NCBI RefSeq assembly: GCF_003028415.1
Contig: NZ_PYSV01000012.1
Span: forward strand, 62,001-126,000
Source: Deinococcus arcticus
Lineage (GTDB): Bacteria > Deinococcota > Deinococci > Deinococcales > Deinococcaceae
DNA length: 64,000 bases
Reading direction: 5' to 3'
Positions 45,366 through 55,434 of this stretch are shown here, one piece after another (the first letter of the stretch is position 1; the number at the start of each line of letters is the position of its first letter). The notes beneath the pieces were generated by a model. That model was not told where the DNA came from. It ran no database searches and saw nothing but the letters and a program-made list of their open reading frames with translations. Made by a program: the position numbers and the translations under genes.

Positions 45366-45381
45366 TAATCCAATCGGATTA
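45366..45381. promoter_or_regulatory. Palindrome before iron-type binding protein
   Basis: TAATCC-AATC-GGATTA, perfect 6-base arms, overlapping TTGACT (45361) and ending 8 bases before the start codon. Candidate metal-repressor site. Confidence 0.45.
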
Positions 45382-45388
45382 AGCGAAA

Positions 45389-46330
45389 ATGAAAGCTATG
45401 TCGTGTTTCAGTGTTCGTCGCCTGCTGCTTCTTTCTGGCCTGCTGGCCGTTCCGGTGTCCCTGGCGGCGGGTGTGTTTCCGCTGGTGCTCAAGCATGATT
45501 TCGGCGGTGTGTCCTTTGCGCGAATGCCCTCGCGCGTGGTGACCCTGAGTGAGGAGCAGGCCGAGCTGCTGAGTGTGCTGGGCATCCGGGCGGTGGGCTT
45601 CGGGTCCGGGCGTATTGAGGGGCGCCTGGGGCAGCGCGCCCAGAATCTGACCACCCTGGCCCGGAGCAGCCTCACAGAAGCGGTGTATGTGGGCGCCTAC
45701 GACAAACCTTCGGCCGAACTGCTGGCGGCCCTGAGACCCGACCTGATCCTGATGGATGGGGGAGACGGCAGCCGCACCACCTTTGAGGCCGTGCGGAAGT
45801 TGGCCCCCACGCTGGCCTACGACTACGACACCGTTCCCTGGCGCACTGCGCTGGGCGATCTGGGCCGCCTGTTCGGTAAGTCGGCCCAGGCGGCGCGTTA
45901 CCTCCAGACCTACGACACCCGCATGGCGTCCCTGAAGGCGGGGCTGGCGCCTGTGGCCCGCGCCGCACCCAACACCACGCTGCTGTACATGTATGAGCCG
46001 GGTTCCGTGATGGTGCTGGGGCGGGGGTTTTCGTTCAGCCGCACCCTTTCAGTTCTGGGGCTGACCCTCAACACGCCGGCCGGGATTGATCCGAACATCA
46101 GCTTCAAACAGCTGAATGCCGAGGAACTGCTGAGCCTGAAAACCGACCGCGTGCTGATTCTGCGCCGCCTGAATGATGGCCAACTGGTGCCGCCCAACGC
46201 CACCGACACCGTGCTGCGCCGCCTGGGCAAGCCGGTCTACACCTACCCGCTGGACCCCCAGGAAGCCTCCAGCGGCCCCCTGACCGACCTGAAACGCGCC
46301 GAGGCGCTGGCCAAACTGATCCGGCGCTAG
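45389..46330 (+). CDS. Iron/cobalamin-type ABC substrate-binding protein
   Basis: 313 residues, exported by a signal peptide ([19 protein letters not shown]; not a clear lipobox). Cluster of periplasmic helical-backbone binders (FecB/FhuD/BtuF): [50 protein letters not shown]. No permease or ATPase gene adjoins, so it must use components elsewhere. The palindrome over its promoter suggests metal-dependent repression; ligand is inferred only from the family. Confidence 0.85.
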   Translation: MKAMSCFSVRRLLLLSGLLAVPVSLAAGVFPLVLKHDFGGVSFARMPSRVVTLSEEQAELLSVLGIRAVGFGSGRIEGRLGQRAQNLTTLARSSLTEAVYVGAYDKPSAELLAALRPDLILMDGGDGSRTTFEAVRKLAPTLAYDYDTVPWRTALGDLGRLFGKSAQAARYLQTYDTRMASLKAGLAPVARAAPNTTLLYMYEPGSVMVLGRGFSFSRTLSVLGLTLNTPAGIDPNISFKQLNAEELLSLKTDRVLILRRLNDGQLVPPNATDTVLRRLGKPVYTYPLDPQEASSGPLTDLKRAEALAKLIRR

Positions 46331-46358
46331 CCCGGGCCACGGCTGGCCCCGGGTGCCG

Positions 46359-46364
46359 TACCCT
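46359..46364 (+). promoter_or_regulatory. -10 element, leaderless enoyl-CoA hydratase start
   Basis: TACCCT ends 6 nt before the GTG at 46371. Confidence 0.45.
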
Positions 46365-46370
46365 GCCAGG

Positions 46371-47192
46371 GTGAACCTTGACCAGCTGACCGCGCCGGGG
46401 GCCTACCCCGGGCTGACCCTGACGCTGCACGACGGCGGCCTTCTGGAGATCGTCATTCAGAGTGAAAAGACGCTGAATTCGGTGGATGCCCGCGCCCACC
46501 GCGCCCTGACCACGGTGTGGCGGGACATTGATGACACGGCTGGCGTGCGCTGCGTGCTGATTCGCGGCGAGGGCCGGGGCTTTTCCAGTGGCGGCGACTT
46601 TACCCTGATTGAAGAGATGGCCGGGGATTTCACCGCGCTGGCCCGGGTGTGGAAGGAAGCGCGTGACCTCGTGTACAACGTCATCAACTGCGGCAAGCCG
46701 GTGGTCAGTGCCATTCATGGTCCCTGCGTGGGCGCCGGGCTGGCGGTGGCGCTACTGGCCGACGTGAGTATTGCGGCGCGAAGTGCCCGGCTGCTTGACG
46801 GCCATGTGCGACTGGGTGTGGCGGCCGGGGACCACGCCGCCATCATCTGGCCGCTGCTGTGCGGGCTGAACAAGGCCAAATACCTGCTGATGACCGGCGA
46901 GAGCGTGAGCGGCGAGGAGGCCGAGCGCATTGGGCTGGTGAGCTTGTGCGTGCCCGACGACGAACTGCTGGACCGTGCCTGGGCCGTGGCGCGGCGGCTG
47001 GCGGCGGGCAGCCCCAGCGCCGTGCGCTGGACCAAGTACGCCCTGAACAACTGGCTGCGCGCCATGGGCCCCACCTTTGACGCCAGCCTCGCGCTGGAAT
47101 TCCTGGGTTTTACCGGCCCGGACGTGCACGAGGGCCTGAGCAGCTTGCGAGAGAAGCGGGCGCCGAAGTTTCAGGACGACGCGCCAATCTGA
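46371..47192 (+). CDS. Enoyl-CoA hydratase/isomerase family protein
   Basis: 273 residues, crotonase fold. Oxyanion-hole blocks [16 protein letters not shown] and [20 protein letters not shown] are intact; the second acidic position lies in [18 protein letters not shown], where the usual catalytic Glu is replaced by Asp-His, so the reaction may differ from hydration. C-terminal [14 protein letters not shown] is standard. GTG start backed by the TACCCT box; an earlier in-frame ATG lies within the promoter. Confidence 0.88.
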   Translation: MNLDQLTAPGAYPGLTLTLHDGGLLEIVIQSEKTLNSVDARAHRALTTVWRDIDDTAGVRCVLIRGEGRGFSSGGDFTLIEEMAGDFTALARVWKEARDLVYNVINCGKPVVSAIHGPCVGAGLAVALLADVSIAARSARLLDGHVRLGVAAGDHAAIIWPLLCGLNKAKYLLMTGESVSGEEAERIGLVSLCVPDDELLDRAWAVARRLAAGSPSAVRWTKYALNNWLRAMGPTFDASLALEFLGFTGPDVHEGLSSLREKRAPKFQDDAPI

Positions 47193-47207
47193 GGGGCCCC
47201 CGGCCAC

Positions 47208-48284
47208 TTACGCCGCTTTGACCTGATTGCGCCCCGCGTGTTTGGCGGCGTACAGGGCCTCGTCGGCGCGCCTGAGCAGGGTTTCCATACGCTCGCCGGG
47301 TTCGCCCTGCGCCACCCCCAGGCTGGCGGTGACCTGCAGCACCCGGTCGTGCGGCACCCCGGCCACCGCCTGCCGGATGCGTTCGGCCACGCCCTGGGCC
47401 TCGGCGGCGCCCGCGCCCGGCAGAATCACCAGAAATTCCTCGCCGCCCCAGCGCCCGAACAGCGTGCCCCGGCGCAGCACCCCGCCCATCGCGGAGGCCG
47501 TGCGCCGCAGCACCTCGTCGCCGTAGTCGTGGCCGTGGGTGTCGTTGATCTGCTTGAAGCGGTCCAGGTCCAGGAGAATCACGCTCAGGGGTGCGCGCGC
47601 GGGGCCGTCCAGCTGCGCCGAGAGCCACAGGGTCAGCTGGCGGCGGTTGGGCACCCCGGTCAGGGCGTCGAGGTACCCGGCGCGGGCCTCACTCTGGGCG
47701 GCGGCCAGGGCGCCCACATAGCGGCGCTGCAGCAGGCCAAACAGCACGAAGAAGCTGATAAAGGTGACGTGCGAGAGCAGCAGCTGCACCAGCAGCGCCG
47801 AATTGCTCTGCTGGCTGGCGCTCAGCCCAGCGCCGCTGGCCAGCCACACCCCAACAACGGCGCTCAGGGCCGCGAAGATGCCCAGCGAAGCGGCGGTCGC
47901 CACCCGCCCAGGAAACACCAGAAAGGCCACCACATAGGCCAGGGGAAGCCAGTACGAATAGGTGCCCAGGCCGCCCACCATCTGCTCGACCAGCACTGCC
48001 TGAGCGAACTTGTACACGCCGGTGGCCCCCAGAATCAGCAGGTGGAGCGCCCCCACCAGCACGTAATGCCGCGCAAACACCTGCAACCACAGCAAAAACA
48101 GCACGTTTTTCACCGTCAGCAGGGCCAGCCCGGTGGTGACCCCGGGGCCCCAGTTCAGCGGGTGGGCCACCAGCAGGCCGAACGCCGAGGTGGCCAGGGA
48201 CAGGGCCACCACCGCCAGCAGGGCGTGCCGCCGGAACTGCTGTTCGTGCGCGGTGGGTTCTGCGGGGAAGGGCAGGGGCAGCAT
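47208..48284 (-). CDS. Membrane diguanylate cyclase (GGDEF)
   Basis: 358 residues. About six membrane helices (residues 20-190), then a GGDEF domain ([35 protein letters not shown]). The active site is the functional GGEEF form; the RxxD inhibitory site expected five residues before it is RGTL, so product inhibition is probably absent. Makes c-di-GMP. TAGCGT lies 8 nt before the ATG. Confidence 0.92.
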   Translation of the reverse strand: MLPLPFPAEPTAHEQQFRRHALLAVVALSLATSAFGLLVAHPLNWGPGVTTGLALLTVKNVLFLLWLQVFARHYVLVGALHLLILGATGVYKFAQAVLVEQMVGGLGTYSYWLPLAYVVAFLVFPGRVATAASLGIFAALSAVVGVWLASGAGLSASQQSNSALLVQLLLSHVTFISFFVLFGLLQRRYVGALAAAQSEARAGYLDALTGVPNRRQLTLWLSAQLDGPARAPLSVILLDLDRFKQINDTHGHDYGDEVLRRTASAMGGVLRRGTLFGRWGGEEFLVILPGAGAAEAQGVAERIRQAVAGVPHDRVLQVTASLGVAQGEPGERMETLLRRADEALYAAKHAGRNQVKAA

Positions 48285-48292
48285 CGGCCCTG

Positions 48293-48298
48293 ACGCTA
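48293..48298 (-). promoter_or_regulatory. -10 element, near-leaderless GGDEF start
   Basis: TAGCGT on the minus strand, 8 nt before the ATG. Confidence 0.35.
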
Positions 48299-48468
48299 GA
48301 GCGCGCCCCCTGACAGAAGCCTCGCGGCCCTGGAGGTCAAGACAGGCTGGGACAAGAGGGCAGACTGAGAGGAGGGAGCAGGCTGTTCCCGTCCGGGGAA
48401 CTTGGCCCCTTGTCCGGCGCGCCGCGTTATTGTCAGGCGAAAAACCATTCCTTCAGGAGGAACCCCCC

Positions 48469-49461
<993 letters not shown>

Positions 49462-49474
49462 GCGCAGAAGGCAA

Positions 49475-49526
49475 ATGGCGAATGGCAGATGGCCCAGCTG
49501 GGTCTCTGCCATCTGCCTTTTGCCAT
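49475..49526 (+). terminator. Word-repeat terminator of mdh
   Basis: Core stem GGCAGATGGC/GCCATCTGCC (49484-49517) extended by eight further pairs on each side with one mismatch. The left arm is GCAAATGGCGAATGGCAGATGGC, three near-copies of one word. Confidence 0.65.
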
Positions 49527-49553
49527 GGGCCATCTGTCCGCTGACCCCCCCGC

Positions 49554-49584
49554 TTGACGTGCAGTTCGCTGCACGTTCCATGCT
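49554..49584 (+). promoter_or_regulatory. MerR-type promoter with palindromic operator
   Basis: TTGACG at 49554 and CATGCT at 49579 are separated by 19 bases, the over-long spacer of MerR-activated promoters. The perfect palindrome ACGTGCAG-TTCG-CTGCACGT (49557-49576) fills the spacer. The regulator gene lies 165 bases downstream. Confidence 0.7.
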
Positions 49585-49602
49585 GAAGGCCGGAGGTTCA
49601 CC

Positions 49603-49749
49603 ATGAATGCCATGAACGCACAGGACTGGACGCAGACGCTGACTGCCCGCCACGAGGACGCCCGGCAGGCCCGCTGGACGCGGCTGCGGTGGCCCGCCCT
49701 GCGCCTGCCCCGCTGGGAAATCACCCTGACCATACGGCGGCTGGCGTAG
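49603..49749 (+). CDS. Small basic protein, unknown
   Basis: 48 residues, rich in Arg and Trp ([20 protein letters not shown]). CCGGAGG precedes the ATG by 6 bases. Its TAG shares a base with the GTG of the MerR-like gene (TAGTG), so it is the first gene of a two-gene unit and may serve mainly to couple translation. Confidence 0.55.
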   Translation: MNAMNAQDWTQTLTARHEDARQARWTRLRWPALRLPRWEITLTIRRLA

Positions 49750-50324
49750 TGGACATCAGCGCCGCAAATTTTCGCTCGGCGGTTCAGGGCCTGCGCGAAG
49801 CCCTGATGACCACCATGCCCGCCGAGCAGCGCGAACAGCTGGCGGTGATGTGCGGCGGCCCAGAGGTCTTTGAGGCGCTCTTCGACCTGCGCGGCGTGGG
49901 CATCGGGCGCTTTGCGGCGCTGATGGGCCTGCCCGCCACCACCGTGCGCCACCTCCTGCGCGAGGACCTGCTGCACCCCATGCGCGTGAACGGCAAGTTC
50001 CGCTTTCTGCTGCCCAACGTGGCGGAACTGCGCGGCGTGCAGCAGTGGCAGGCCCTGGGCCTGACCCTGGAAGAGGTGCGCGCTTTTTTGCAGGGGCAGC
50101 AACTGCTGGGGCTGGCCTCACAGGGGGGCCTGACTGTGACGCTGCACCGCACCGAAGAACACCCTGATGCAGAGCAGCTGGCCCAGCTCAAGGCCACGGT
50201 CCTTACCCGTGTGCAGGCGGCCATTGCCGGCCTGGAGCAGAAGCAGGCCACGCTGACCCGCCAGCTGGAACAGGCCCGCGCCCTGGCGGCGGCGCTGGCG
50301 CCCAGTGACAGCGCGCCCACCTGA
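49749..50324 (+). CDS. MerR-like transcription regulator
   Basis: 191 residues. An unusual N-terminal 45 residues precede a MerR helix-turn-helix ([51 protein letters not shown]), followed by a long coiled coil ([20 protein letters not shown]) typical of MerR dimerisation. No metal-binding cysteines, so a drug or other signal is likely. GTG start overlaps the small ORF. The stop codon lies inside the left end of family 2 repeat copy A. Confidence 0.8.
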   Translation: MDISAANFRSAVQGLREALMTTMPAEQREQLAVMCGGPEVFEALFDLRGVGIGRFAALMGLPATTVRHLLREDLLHPMRVNGKFRFLLPNVAELRGVQQWQALGLTLEEVRAFLQGQQLLGLASQGGLTVTLHRTEEHPDAEQLAQLKATVLTRVQAAIAGLEQKQATLTRQLEQARALAAALAPSDSAPT

Positions 50325-50507
50325 GACGGGTTCCGAACAAGGCCGTACCCCATGACGGAATGTTTCCGACCAGAGGGACTCGCAGCGCTGCGGAGCAGAG
50401 CAGAAAAAGAGGCGGCTGTCCGGGCATTGAACCGCCCCCAGCCGAAGGCGGGGAACGTCCCCTTTCTTCCCGGATATTCCGGAGAAGGACGGCAGTCCGT
50501 CTGAGAC
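50321..50507 (+). repeat. Family 2 repeat, copy A
   Basis: About 187 bases. Left end CTGAGACGGGTTCCG and inverted right end CTCAGACGGACTGCC; inner hairpin CGGAA-TGT-TTCCG; later GAAGGCGGGGAACGTC and CTTCCCGGATATTCCGG. Shares the same order of motifs with copy B. Confidence 0.75.
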
Positions 50508-50575
50508 GGACGCCCACCCCACCCGGTGCAGGAGCGGCGCCATCCGAGCAGCGCGAGCGGGAGAAAAACGCGCCT
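50508..50575. other. Spacer between family 2 copies, with a fragment
   Basis: Contains ATCCGAGCAGCGCGAGCGGGAGAAAAA, resembling the middle of copy C, so it may be a third, truncated repeat. No gene. Confidence 0.35.
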
Positions 50576-50739
50576 CTGATACGGATTCCGAACGATTTCG
50601 TCATGTGTGACGGAATTTTTCCGACCGGAGGGCGCAGGAATAAAGGCGGATTTCCGGGAACTGGGCTGAAACAGCGCCGAAGGCGGGGAACATCGCCCTT
50701 CTTCCCGGATGTTACGGAAATGGACGGCAGTCCGTATGA
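50576..50739 (+). repeat. Family 2 repeat, copy B
   Basis: 164 bases. Left end CTGATACGGATTCCG and inverted right end TCATACGGACTGCC; inner hairpin CGGAA-TTT-TTCCG; GAAGGCGGGGAACATC and CTTCCCGGATGTTACGG as in copy A. The open frame across this block on the plus strand is a by-product of the repeat. 50740-50803 holds nothing recognisable. Confidence 0.75.
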
Positions 50740-50803
50740 CCCTGTCATGAGCCGGCCAGCCGGGGGCCGCATTCGCACAGCCCGCCGCCTGCCGGCCTGA
50801 GCT

Positions 50804-52057
50804 TCAGTCCAGACTCAGCACCCACTCGCCCGCGCGCATCAGGGGGACCCGCTCGCCGGTCTGGGTGATGCCGTCCACATCGGTGCGCGGCGTGCCAATC
50901 ATCCAGTCCACGTGAATGAGGCTCCCGGCGTTGCCACCTGCCGCGTCCAGCACGGCGGGGTCGGTGCCGCCCTGCACGTTGGTGGGGTAGCAGCGGCCCA
51001 GGGCAATGTGGCTGGCGGCATTTTCATCAAACAGGGTGTTGAAGAACAGGGCCGCCGTGCGCGCCACCGGCGCCGAGGCCGGCACCAGGGCCACCTCGCC
51101 CAGGCGCGCGGCGCCGTCATCCGTCTCGATGAGCTGGCGCAGGGTGGCTTCGCCGCTCTGCGCGCTGAATTCGGCCACGCGCCCGGCCTCAAAGCGCACC
51201 CGTATGCCCTCAATCAGCTGGCCCCGGGCGCTTAGCGGCTTGCTGGCCACCGCCCAGCCGTCCACCCGGTCGCGGTGCGGGGCGGTGAACACCTCGTCGG
51301 TGGGCAGGTTGGGCACCGCGCGAACGCCGTTCTGAGCGGTCTCGGCACCGCCCTGCCACACGTGGTTCTGGGCCAGCCCCACCGTCAGGTCGGTGCCCAG
51401 CTCGCTGCTCAGGTGCAGGGCGGCGTACTGCTGGCGGTTCAGATAGTCGGTCAGGCGTTCCAGGCGCGCGGTGTGCTCGGCCCAGGCCGCCACGGGGTCG
51501 GGCAGGTCGGCGCGCGTGACCGAAAAGATGTCCTGCCACAGCCGCGCCACCGCGTCCTCTGTGGGCAGGTCCGGGTACACGCGCGCCGCCCAGGCCGGGG
51601 TGGCCATGGCCGCCACCGTCCAGTTCACTGCAAAGGCGCCAGTGGCCTCGCTGACCCGGCGCATGGCCTGGGCCATCAGGCGGCTGCGCGTGGCAATCCG
51701 GGTGGGGTCCACGCCGGACAGCAGCGCCGGGTCCTCGCCCACGATGGCAATGGAGGCGTAGCCGTCGGCCACCATGGCCTCGCGCTCGCGCGCCGCCCAC
51801 TCGGGCACAAAGCCCACGGCTTCGTCGCTGCCCTCTTCAAACAGCGTCAGGGCGAGGTGGGGATCGTCGTACACCACGCGCACGTCGGTGGCCCCGGCGC
51901 GGTAGGCAGCGCGCGCCACCAGCCGGGCCAGGGCCGTGGCCTCCACGGGCGCCGTCACGCGCACCTTGCCGCCGGGTTGCAGGTTGACCCCGGTGCGCAC
52001 CAGCAACTCGGCGTAACGGGCCAGCAGCGTGTCAAAGGAAGCCAGGGTCTGGGTCAT
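50804..52057 (-). CDS. Aminopeptidase, M29 (thermophilic metalloprotease) family
   Basis: 417 residues, the size of Thermus aminopeptidase T and AmpS. Conserved M29 blocks: [82 protein letters not shown]. The Glu/His/Asp ligands of the two-metal site lie in these. Cytoplasmic dimeric exopeptidase. The start is fixed by TAGAGT 7 nt upstream, inside the end of the preceding ArsR-type gene. Confidence 0.93.
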   Translation of the reverse strand: MTQTLASFDTLLARYAELLVRTGVNLQPGGKVRVTAPVEATALARLVARAAYRAGATDVRVVYDDPHLALTLFEEGSDEAVGFVPEWAAREREAMVADGYASIAIVGEDPALLSGVDPTRIATRSRLMAQAMRRVSEATGAFAVNWTVAAMATPAWAARVYPDLPTEDAVARLWQDIFSVTRADLPDPVAAWAEHTARLERLTDYLNRQQYAALHLSSELGTDLTVGLAQNHVWQGGAETAQNGVRAVPNLPTDEVFTAPHRDRVDGWAVASKPLSARGQLIEGIRVRFEAGRVAEFSAQSGEATLRQLIETDDGAARLGEVALVPASAPVARTAALFFNTLFDENAASHIALGRCYPTNVQGGTDPAVLDAAGGNAGSLIHVDWMIGTPRTDVDGITQTGERVPLMRAGEWVLSLD

Positions 52058-52062
52058 GCCGC

Positions 52063-52623
52063 CTACTCTAGCGGGGCCATGGCGGGGCGCCAGTACACCC
52101 CGGCCTCGCGCGCCAGCACGCCCAGGCCCACCAGCTCGCGGCGCAGGGTAAACACGTCGCCATACACCTCGCCCAGCACGGCGTTCACCTCGCGCTCGGG
52201 GTACTGGCGGCCCGGTTCAAACAGGCCAGCCAGCTCGCGCAGGATCACGTCGCGCTTTTTGCGCTGCGCGGGCAGGGTGCTCAGGCGTCCGCCCTTCAGA
52301 AAGGCGCGCAGCACGCGGTCGCGGTAGGGGTCAGCACTCTGGGGTGGCGGCGCGGCGCCGCGCACCACGTCGCCCAGATTCAGGTTCAGGGCCGCCGTCT
52401 GCGCGCGGTGCAACCGGTGGTGACCGTCCTGGCGCGTGGTGATCAGCCCCGCCCCGGCCAGTTGCGCCAGATGGTGGCTGACCGTGGCGGGCGCCAGATT
52501 CATCAGGCGTGCCAGGGCGTCGCCGCTGGCCTCCTGGGTCCAGATCAGGCGCAGCAGCCCCAGGCGGGCGGGGTGAGACAGGGCCCGGAAGAGGGCGGCG
52601 CGCGTGGTCAGGTCGGTGCTCAT
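52063..52623 (-). CDS. ArsR-type regulator with DUF2087 domain
   Basis: 186 residues. N-terminal winged helix ([39 protein letters not shown]), then a DUF2087 domain ([42 protein letters not shown]), which often senses or binds RNA-like or small ligands but is undefined. Overlaps the upstream small gene by ATGA. The large palindrome above that gene is a likely operator. Confidence 0.87.
   Translation of the reverse strand: MSTDLTTRAALFRALSHPARLGLLRLIWTQEASGDALARLMNLAPATVSHHLAQLAGAGLITTRQDGHHRLHRAQTAALNLNLGDVVRGAAPPPQSADPYRDRVLRAFLKGGRLSTLPAQRKKRDVILRELAGLFEPGRQYPEREVNAVLGEVYGDVFTLRRELVGLGVLAREAGVYWRPAMAPLE
52065..52070 (-). promoter_or_regulatory. -10 element, leaderless aminopeptidase start
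   Basis: TAGAGT on the minus strand, 7 nt before the aminopeptidase ATG. Confidence 0.45.
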
Positions 52624-52841
52624 GGCTGCCCCGGGCGGGGCCATGGCCGGGCGCCGTGGGCCATCAGATGCGCGGCGGCGTAGATCTCCAGTGCGGCGTT
52701 CAGGGTGTCCAGCCGCGCCTGGTCCCTGGCCGTGGCCGCCGCGTCGCCCGCCGCTCGGGCCAGCCGCACATCCCGCTCGGCATTGGTCTGCAGGCCCTGC
52801 ACGATGCGCTGAAAAACCTCATTCATTTTCTCCTGGCTCAT
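52620..52841 (-). CDS. Small helical protein coupled to the ArsR-type regulator
   Basis: 73 residues, almost wholly helical (MSQEKMNEVFQRIVQGLQTN; AERDVRLARAAGDAAATARD). CGAGGAGGATCGAA places a good ribosome site before the ATG at 52841; an upstream ATG lacks one. ATGA overlap with the regulator gene means they are made together; an accessory or antagonist of the regulator is conceivable. No family recognised. Confidence 0.65.
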   Translation of the reverse strand: MSQEKMNEVFQRIVQGLQTNAERDVRLARAAGDAAATARDQARLDTLNAALEIYAAAHLMAHGARPWPRPGQP

Positions 52842-52889
52842 TTCGATCCTCCTCGAATCAGTGTGCAAGATTCGAAGAAGGTCGAAATG
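52839..52889. promoter_or_regulatory. 51-base imperfect palindrome over the regulator pair's start
   Basis: 52839-52859 and 52869-52889 match as inverted repeats at 18 of 21 positions around a 9-base centre; inner arms CGAATC/GATTCG are perfect. The left arm begins with the start codon of the small gene. 52890-53094 holds nothing recognisable. Confidence 0.6.
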
Positions 52890-53094
52890 CAGCGAATGGC
52901 TGAGCGGGGAGGGAGAGAGAAGGGTTCAGGCGCATGGCTGTCAGCGGGGCCAAGCAGGACACCCGCAGACGGGAAGGGGCGGGGCACTCCCCCAGCACTT
53001 CGAGCCTCGAAAAGGCCGTCCTCACCGGCTCTGACTGCCTCAGCTGGGCTCTCGTTCACACCAGACGAGTCCTTCTCTGGCCCCTGCTGCCGTC

Positions 53095-53562
53095 TTACCA
53101 ACCCTCAATCTGCCGGCCAGCCTCAAAGGCCGCCACGCCCACCGCCACCGAGAGGTTCAGGCTGCGCCCACCGCCCGGCTGCGGCAGTTTCACGCAGGGC
53201 AGGGCGCCGCGCAGCCACGTGGGCAGACCGCGCGATTCCGGGCCAAACAGCAGGTAATCGCCGCGCGCAAAGCCGGCGCGGGTGTGCAGCCCGGTGGCGT
53301 GGGTGCTGAAGGCAAAGACCCGGGCCCCCGCAGGCAGCGTGCCCTGAAACGCCGTCCAGCTGGCGTGCTCGTGCAGGGTCACGCCTTCGAGGTAATCCAT
53401 GACCGCGCGGCGAAATTCGCGGTCGTGCAGGTGAAAGCCAAAGGGGCGAATCAGGTGCAACTCGGCGCCCAGCACCGCGCAGGTGCGCGCCACGTTCCCC
53501 ACGTTCCCCGCCTTTTCCGGCTCGAACAGCACCACGCGCAGCAGCGGCGCCGGGCCGCTCAT
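53095..53562 (-). CDS. trmL: tRNA (cytidine(34)-2'-O)-methyltransferase
   Basis: 155 residues, SPOUT fold with the C-terminal knot: [19 protein letters not shown] (motif 1), [11 protein letters not shown] (motif 2) and [18 protein letters not shown] (motif 3). The short single-domain form is TrmL, which methylates the wobble position of leucine tRNAs. ATGA overlap with ispF. Confidence 0.93.
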   Translation of the reverse strand: MSGPAPLLRVVLFEPEKAGNVGNVARTCAVLGAELHLIRPFGFHLHDREFRRAVMDYLEGVTLHEHASWTAFQGTLPAGARVFAFSTHATGLHTRAGFARGDYLLFGPESRGLPTWLRGALPCVKLPQPGGGRSLNLSVAVGVAAFEAGRQIEGW

Positions 53563-54041
53563 GGGTCCAGGCGCGCCAGTAGCACGGTCGCGCGCGCCTG
53601 CACGTGGGCCGGGGCCAGCCCCTCGGAGGTCTTGAAGCTCACGCCCACCTCGGTTTCGGGCAGCGAGAGCAGCTCGGCCATGCGCCGGGCGATGGCTGCG
53701 CGCAGGGGCCCCAGCTTGGGCCGGTCCAGGGTCACCACCAGGGCCACGTTCACCGGCCGGTAGCCGCGCCCGCGCACCAGCTCCAGGGCCCGCGCCACGA
53801 TCACGGCCGAGTCCAGGTCCTTGCACTCGGCGGCCGTGTCGGGAAAGTACTGCCCGATGTCGCCCAGGGCCAGCCCCGAGAGCAGCGCGTCGGCCAGGGC
53901 GTGCAGGGCCGCGTCGCCGTCGCTGTGGGCCACCGCGCCCAGGGGGGCGTGCGGCACCGGCACGCCGCCCAGCACCAGCGGCCGGCCCGCTTCCAGCCGG
54001 TGGGCGTCTTCTCCGTAGCCAATGCGGTAGGGCGCAGACAT
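53559..54041 (-). CDS. ispF: 2-C-methyl-D-erythritol 2,4-cyclodiphosphate synthase
   Basis: 160 residues. MEP-pathway enzyme that releases CMP and cyclises. Zinc ligands in GYGEDAHRL (Asp, His) and [19 protein letters not shown] (His); substrate motif SFKTSEGL. The product pathway feeds the polyprenyl synthase found elsewhere in the window. The start lies 7 nt after TACACT. Coupled to trmL. Confidence 0.97.
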   Translation of the reverse strand: MSAPYRIGYGEDAHRLEAGRPLVLGGVPVPHAPLGAVAHSDGDAALHALADALLSGLALGDIGQYFPDTAAECKDLDSAVIVARALELVRGRGYRPVNVALVVTLDRPKLGPLRAAIARRMAELLSLPETEVGVSFKTSEGLAPAHVQARATVLLARLDP

Positions 54042-54048
54042 GGCCCGG

Positions 54049-54054
54049 AGTGTA
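54049..54054 (-). promoter_or_regulatory. -10 element, leaderless ispF start
   Basis: TACACT on the minus strand, 7 nt before the ispF ATG. Confidence 0.6.
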
Positions 54055-54124
54055 GCGCCCCCCGTTAACGCTGCCGTAACGCGCCCTGCGCGACGCTGCG
54101 GCCCACAGGGGGAAAGAGCCGCCA

Positions 54125-54910
54125 ATGATGCACCTGGATGACGATCTGTTCGAGCACCTGCCGCTGCCTGCCGTTCACTGGACCCCGGGCCACCCGGCCC
54201 GGCTGAACCGCGCCTTTACGCGCGCCTTTGGCCTGGGCCCGCTGCCCCTGCCCCTGCTGGAGCGCCCCGACGGCACCCACCACACCCGGCTGTCCACCCC
54301 GAACGGCGACACGCGCATCTGCCGCGTGCTGCTGCGCACCCGGCCCGGTGGCGACCGCCTGGGCGTGATTGAGGACGTGCACGAGTACCACGCCGATCCC
54401 CTGACCCGCCTGCCGGGGCGCCGCGCCCTGCTGCTGGACGCCGCGCACGGCACCCCGGCTACCCTGGCGCTGCTGGACATTGACCGTCTGGACCGGCTGA
54501 ACCGCCGCGCGGGCCACGCCGCTGGCGACGCGGCCCTGTGTGCCCTGGCCGGGGTGCTGGCGCAGGGCACGCGCCACTGGCCGGCCCAGGCGTACCGCCT
54601 GGGCGGCGGGGCCTTTGTGCTGTGTTCGCCGCAGGTGCTGCTGCCGGGGCACCTGGGGCCGCTGCAGGCCGCCTTTGCCGGCGCCCTGCTGGGCTTTGGG
54701 GTGCGCCGGACCAGCTTCTCGTTCGGGCTGGCCCACGCCCCGCAGGACGGCACCACCCTGGCCGAACTGCTGACCCAGGCCGAGCGCCGCCTGCAGCGCA
54801 GCCAGCGGGTCGGGCGCGGCGGACTGGCGGCTGAACTGGTGCACCTGCTGCGCCACGCCCGCCTGGGCAGTCCCCCGGACAGCCGCCGCACGCATCTGGT
54901 GGGGTCTTGA
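54125..54910 (+). CDS. Degenerate GGDEF-domain protein
   Basis: 261 residues. Residues 1-85 look like a small PAS-type input ([22 protein letters not shown]); residues 90-230 align with GGDEF ([38 protein letters not shown]). The active-site loop is LGGGAFVL, so the metal/substrate Asp-Glu pair is lost and cyclase activity is unlikely; binding or regulation is more plausible. The start may be either of two adjacent ATGs. The next gene overlaps its stop. Confidence 0.8.
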   Translation: MMHLDDDLFEHLPLPAVHWTPGHPARLNRAFTRAFGLGPLPLPLLERPDGTHHTRLSTPNGDTRICRVLLRTRPGGDRLGVIEDVHEYHADPLTRLPGRRALLLDAAHGTPATLALLDIDRLDRLNRRAGHAAGDAALCALAGVLAQGTRHWPAQAYRLGGGAFVLCSPQVLLPGHLGPLQAAFAGALLGFGVRRTSFSFGLAHAPQDGTTLAELLTQAERRLQRSQRVGRGGLAAELVHLLRHARLGSPPDSRRTHLVGS

Positions 54911-55410
54911 GCCGCGTGGTTCAGCCTCCGCCGGGGCAGGGCGCGGGCCCGCGCCCTGTCACGGCGGGCACGCCCCGGCGCCGCGCCCTGCCCCCGGCCG
55001 ATCTGGGCCCGCTGTGCGCCCACGGCGACCATCTGTCTGTGGAGACCCGGCGCGGCCCGCTGCCGGTGTACCGCTTTCTGCCGCTGCAGGCGGCGGTGCT
55101 GTGCGGCGAGCGCGTGCCCTACGCCGCCGACTGGCCCGAGCACCTGAAGCTGTTTGTCTACACCTACGTGCCGCTGCCCGGGCCGCGCCCGGCGCCCCCG
55201 GCCCTGGCGCCCCTGGCCGGCGTGCAGGCCCGGGACACCCACGGTCTGCGCCCCTGGCCCCAGGCCACCTACCAGGGCTGGCCGCTGTACCTGTATGCCT
55301 ATGATCAGCCCGGGGGCGCGCCGCTGGGGGCCGCAGCCCACCTGTTCGCGCCCGTGCCCGCCGCCCAGCTGCCCCTGCCCTTTCCCGGCGCCGAGCAGCA
55401 GGGCCCCTGA
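54907..55410 (+). CDS. YQGWPLY-motif protein, paralogue 1
   Basis: 167 residues. TTG start overlaps the previous stop (TTGA); a GTG nine bases on is possible. The core LFVYTYVPLPGP ... RPWPQATYQGWPLYLYAYD aligns with the next gene. The motif GWPLYxY resembles the secreted-repeat lipoprotein family (COG4315, PF03640), but there is no signal peptide, and the N-terminal 40 residues are Pro/Arg-rich. Function unknown. Confidence 0.7.
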   Translation: MSRVVQPPPGQGAGPRPVTAGTPRRRALPPADLGPLCAHGDHLSVETRRGPLPVYRFLPLQAAVLCGERVPYAADWPEHLKLFVYTYVPLPGPRPAPPALAPLAGVQARDTHGLRPWPQATYQGWPLYLYAYDQPGGAPLGAAAHLFAPVPAAQLPLPFPGAEQQGP

Positions 55411-55434
55411 GCTCCGCCCCCCACAAGGAGACCT

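Noticed and set aside
50321..50739. CRISPR array
   Set aside because: Only two diverged long units, no short identical repeats with unique spacers, and no cas genes.
50360..50800. 146-codon plus-strand frame across the 50.3-50.8 kb block
   Set aside because: It runs through the two family 2 repeats and its translation simply repeats with them (GGCPGIEP, GGFPGTGL); no ribosome site at the start.
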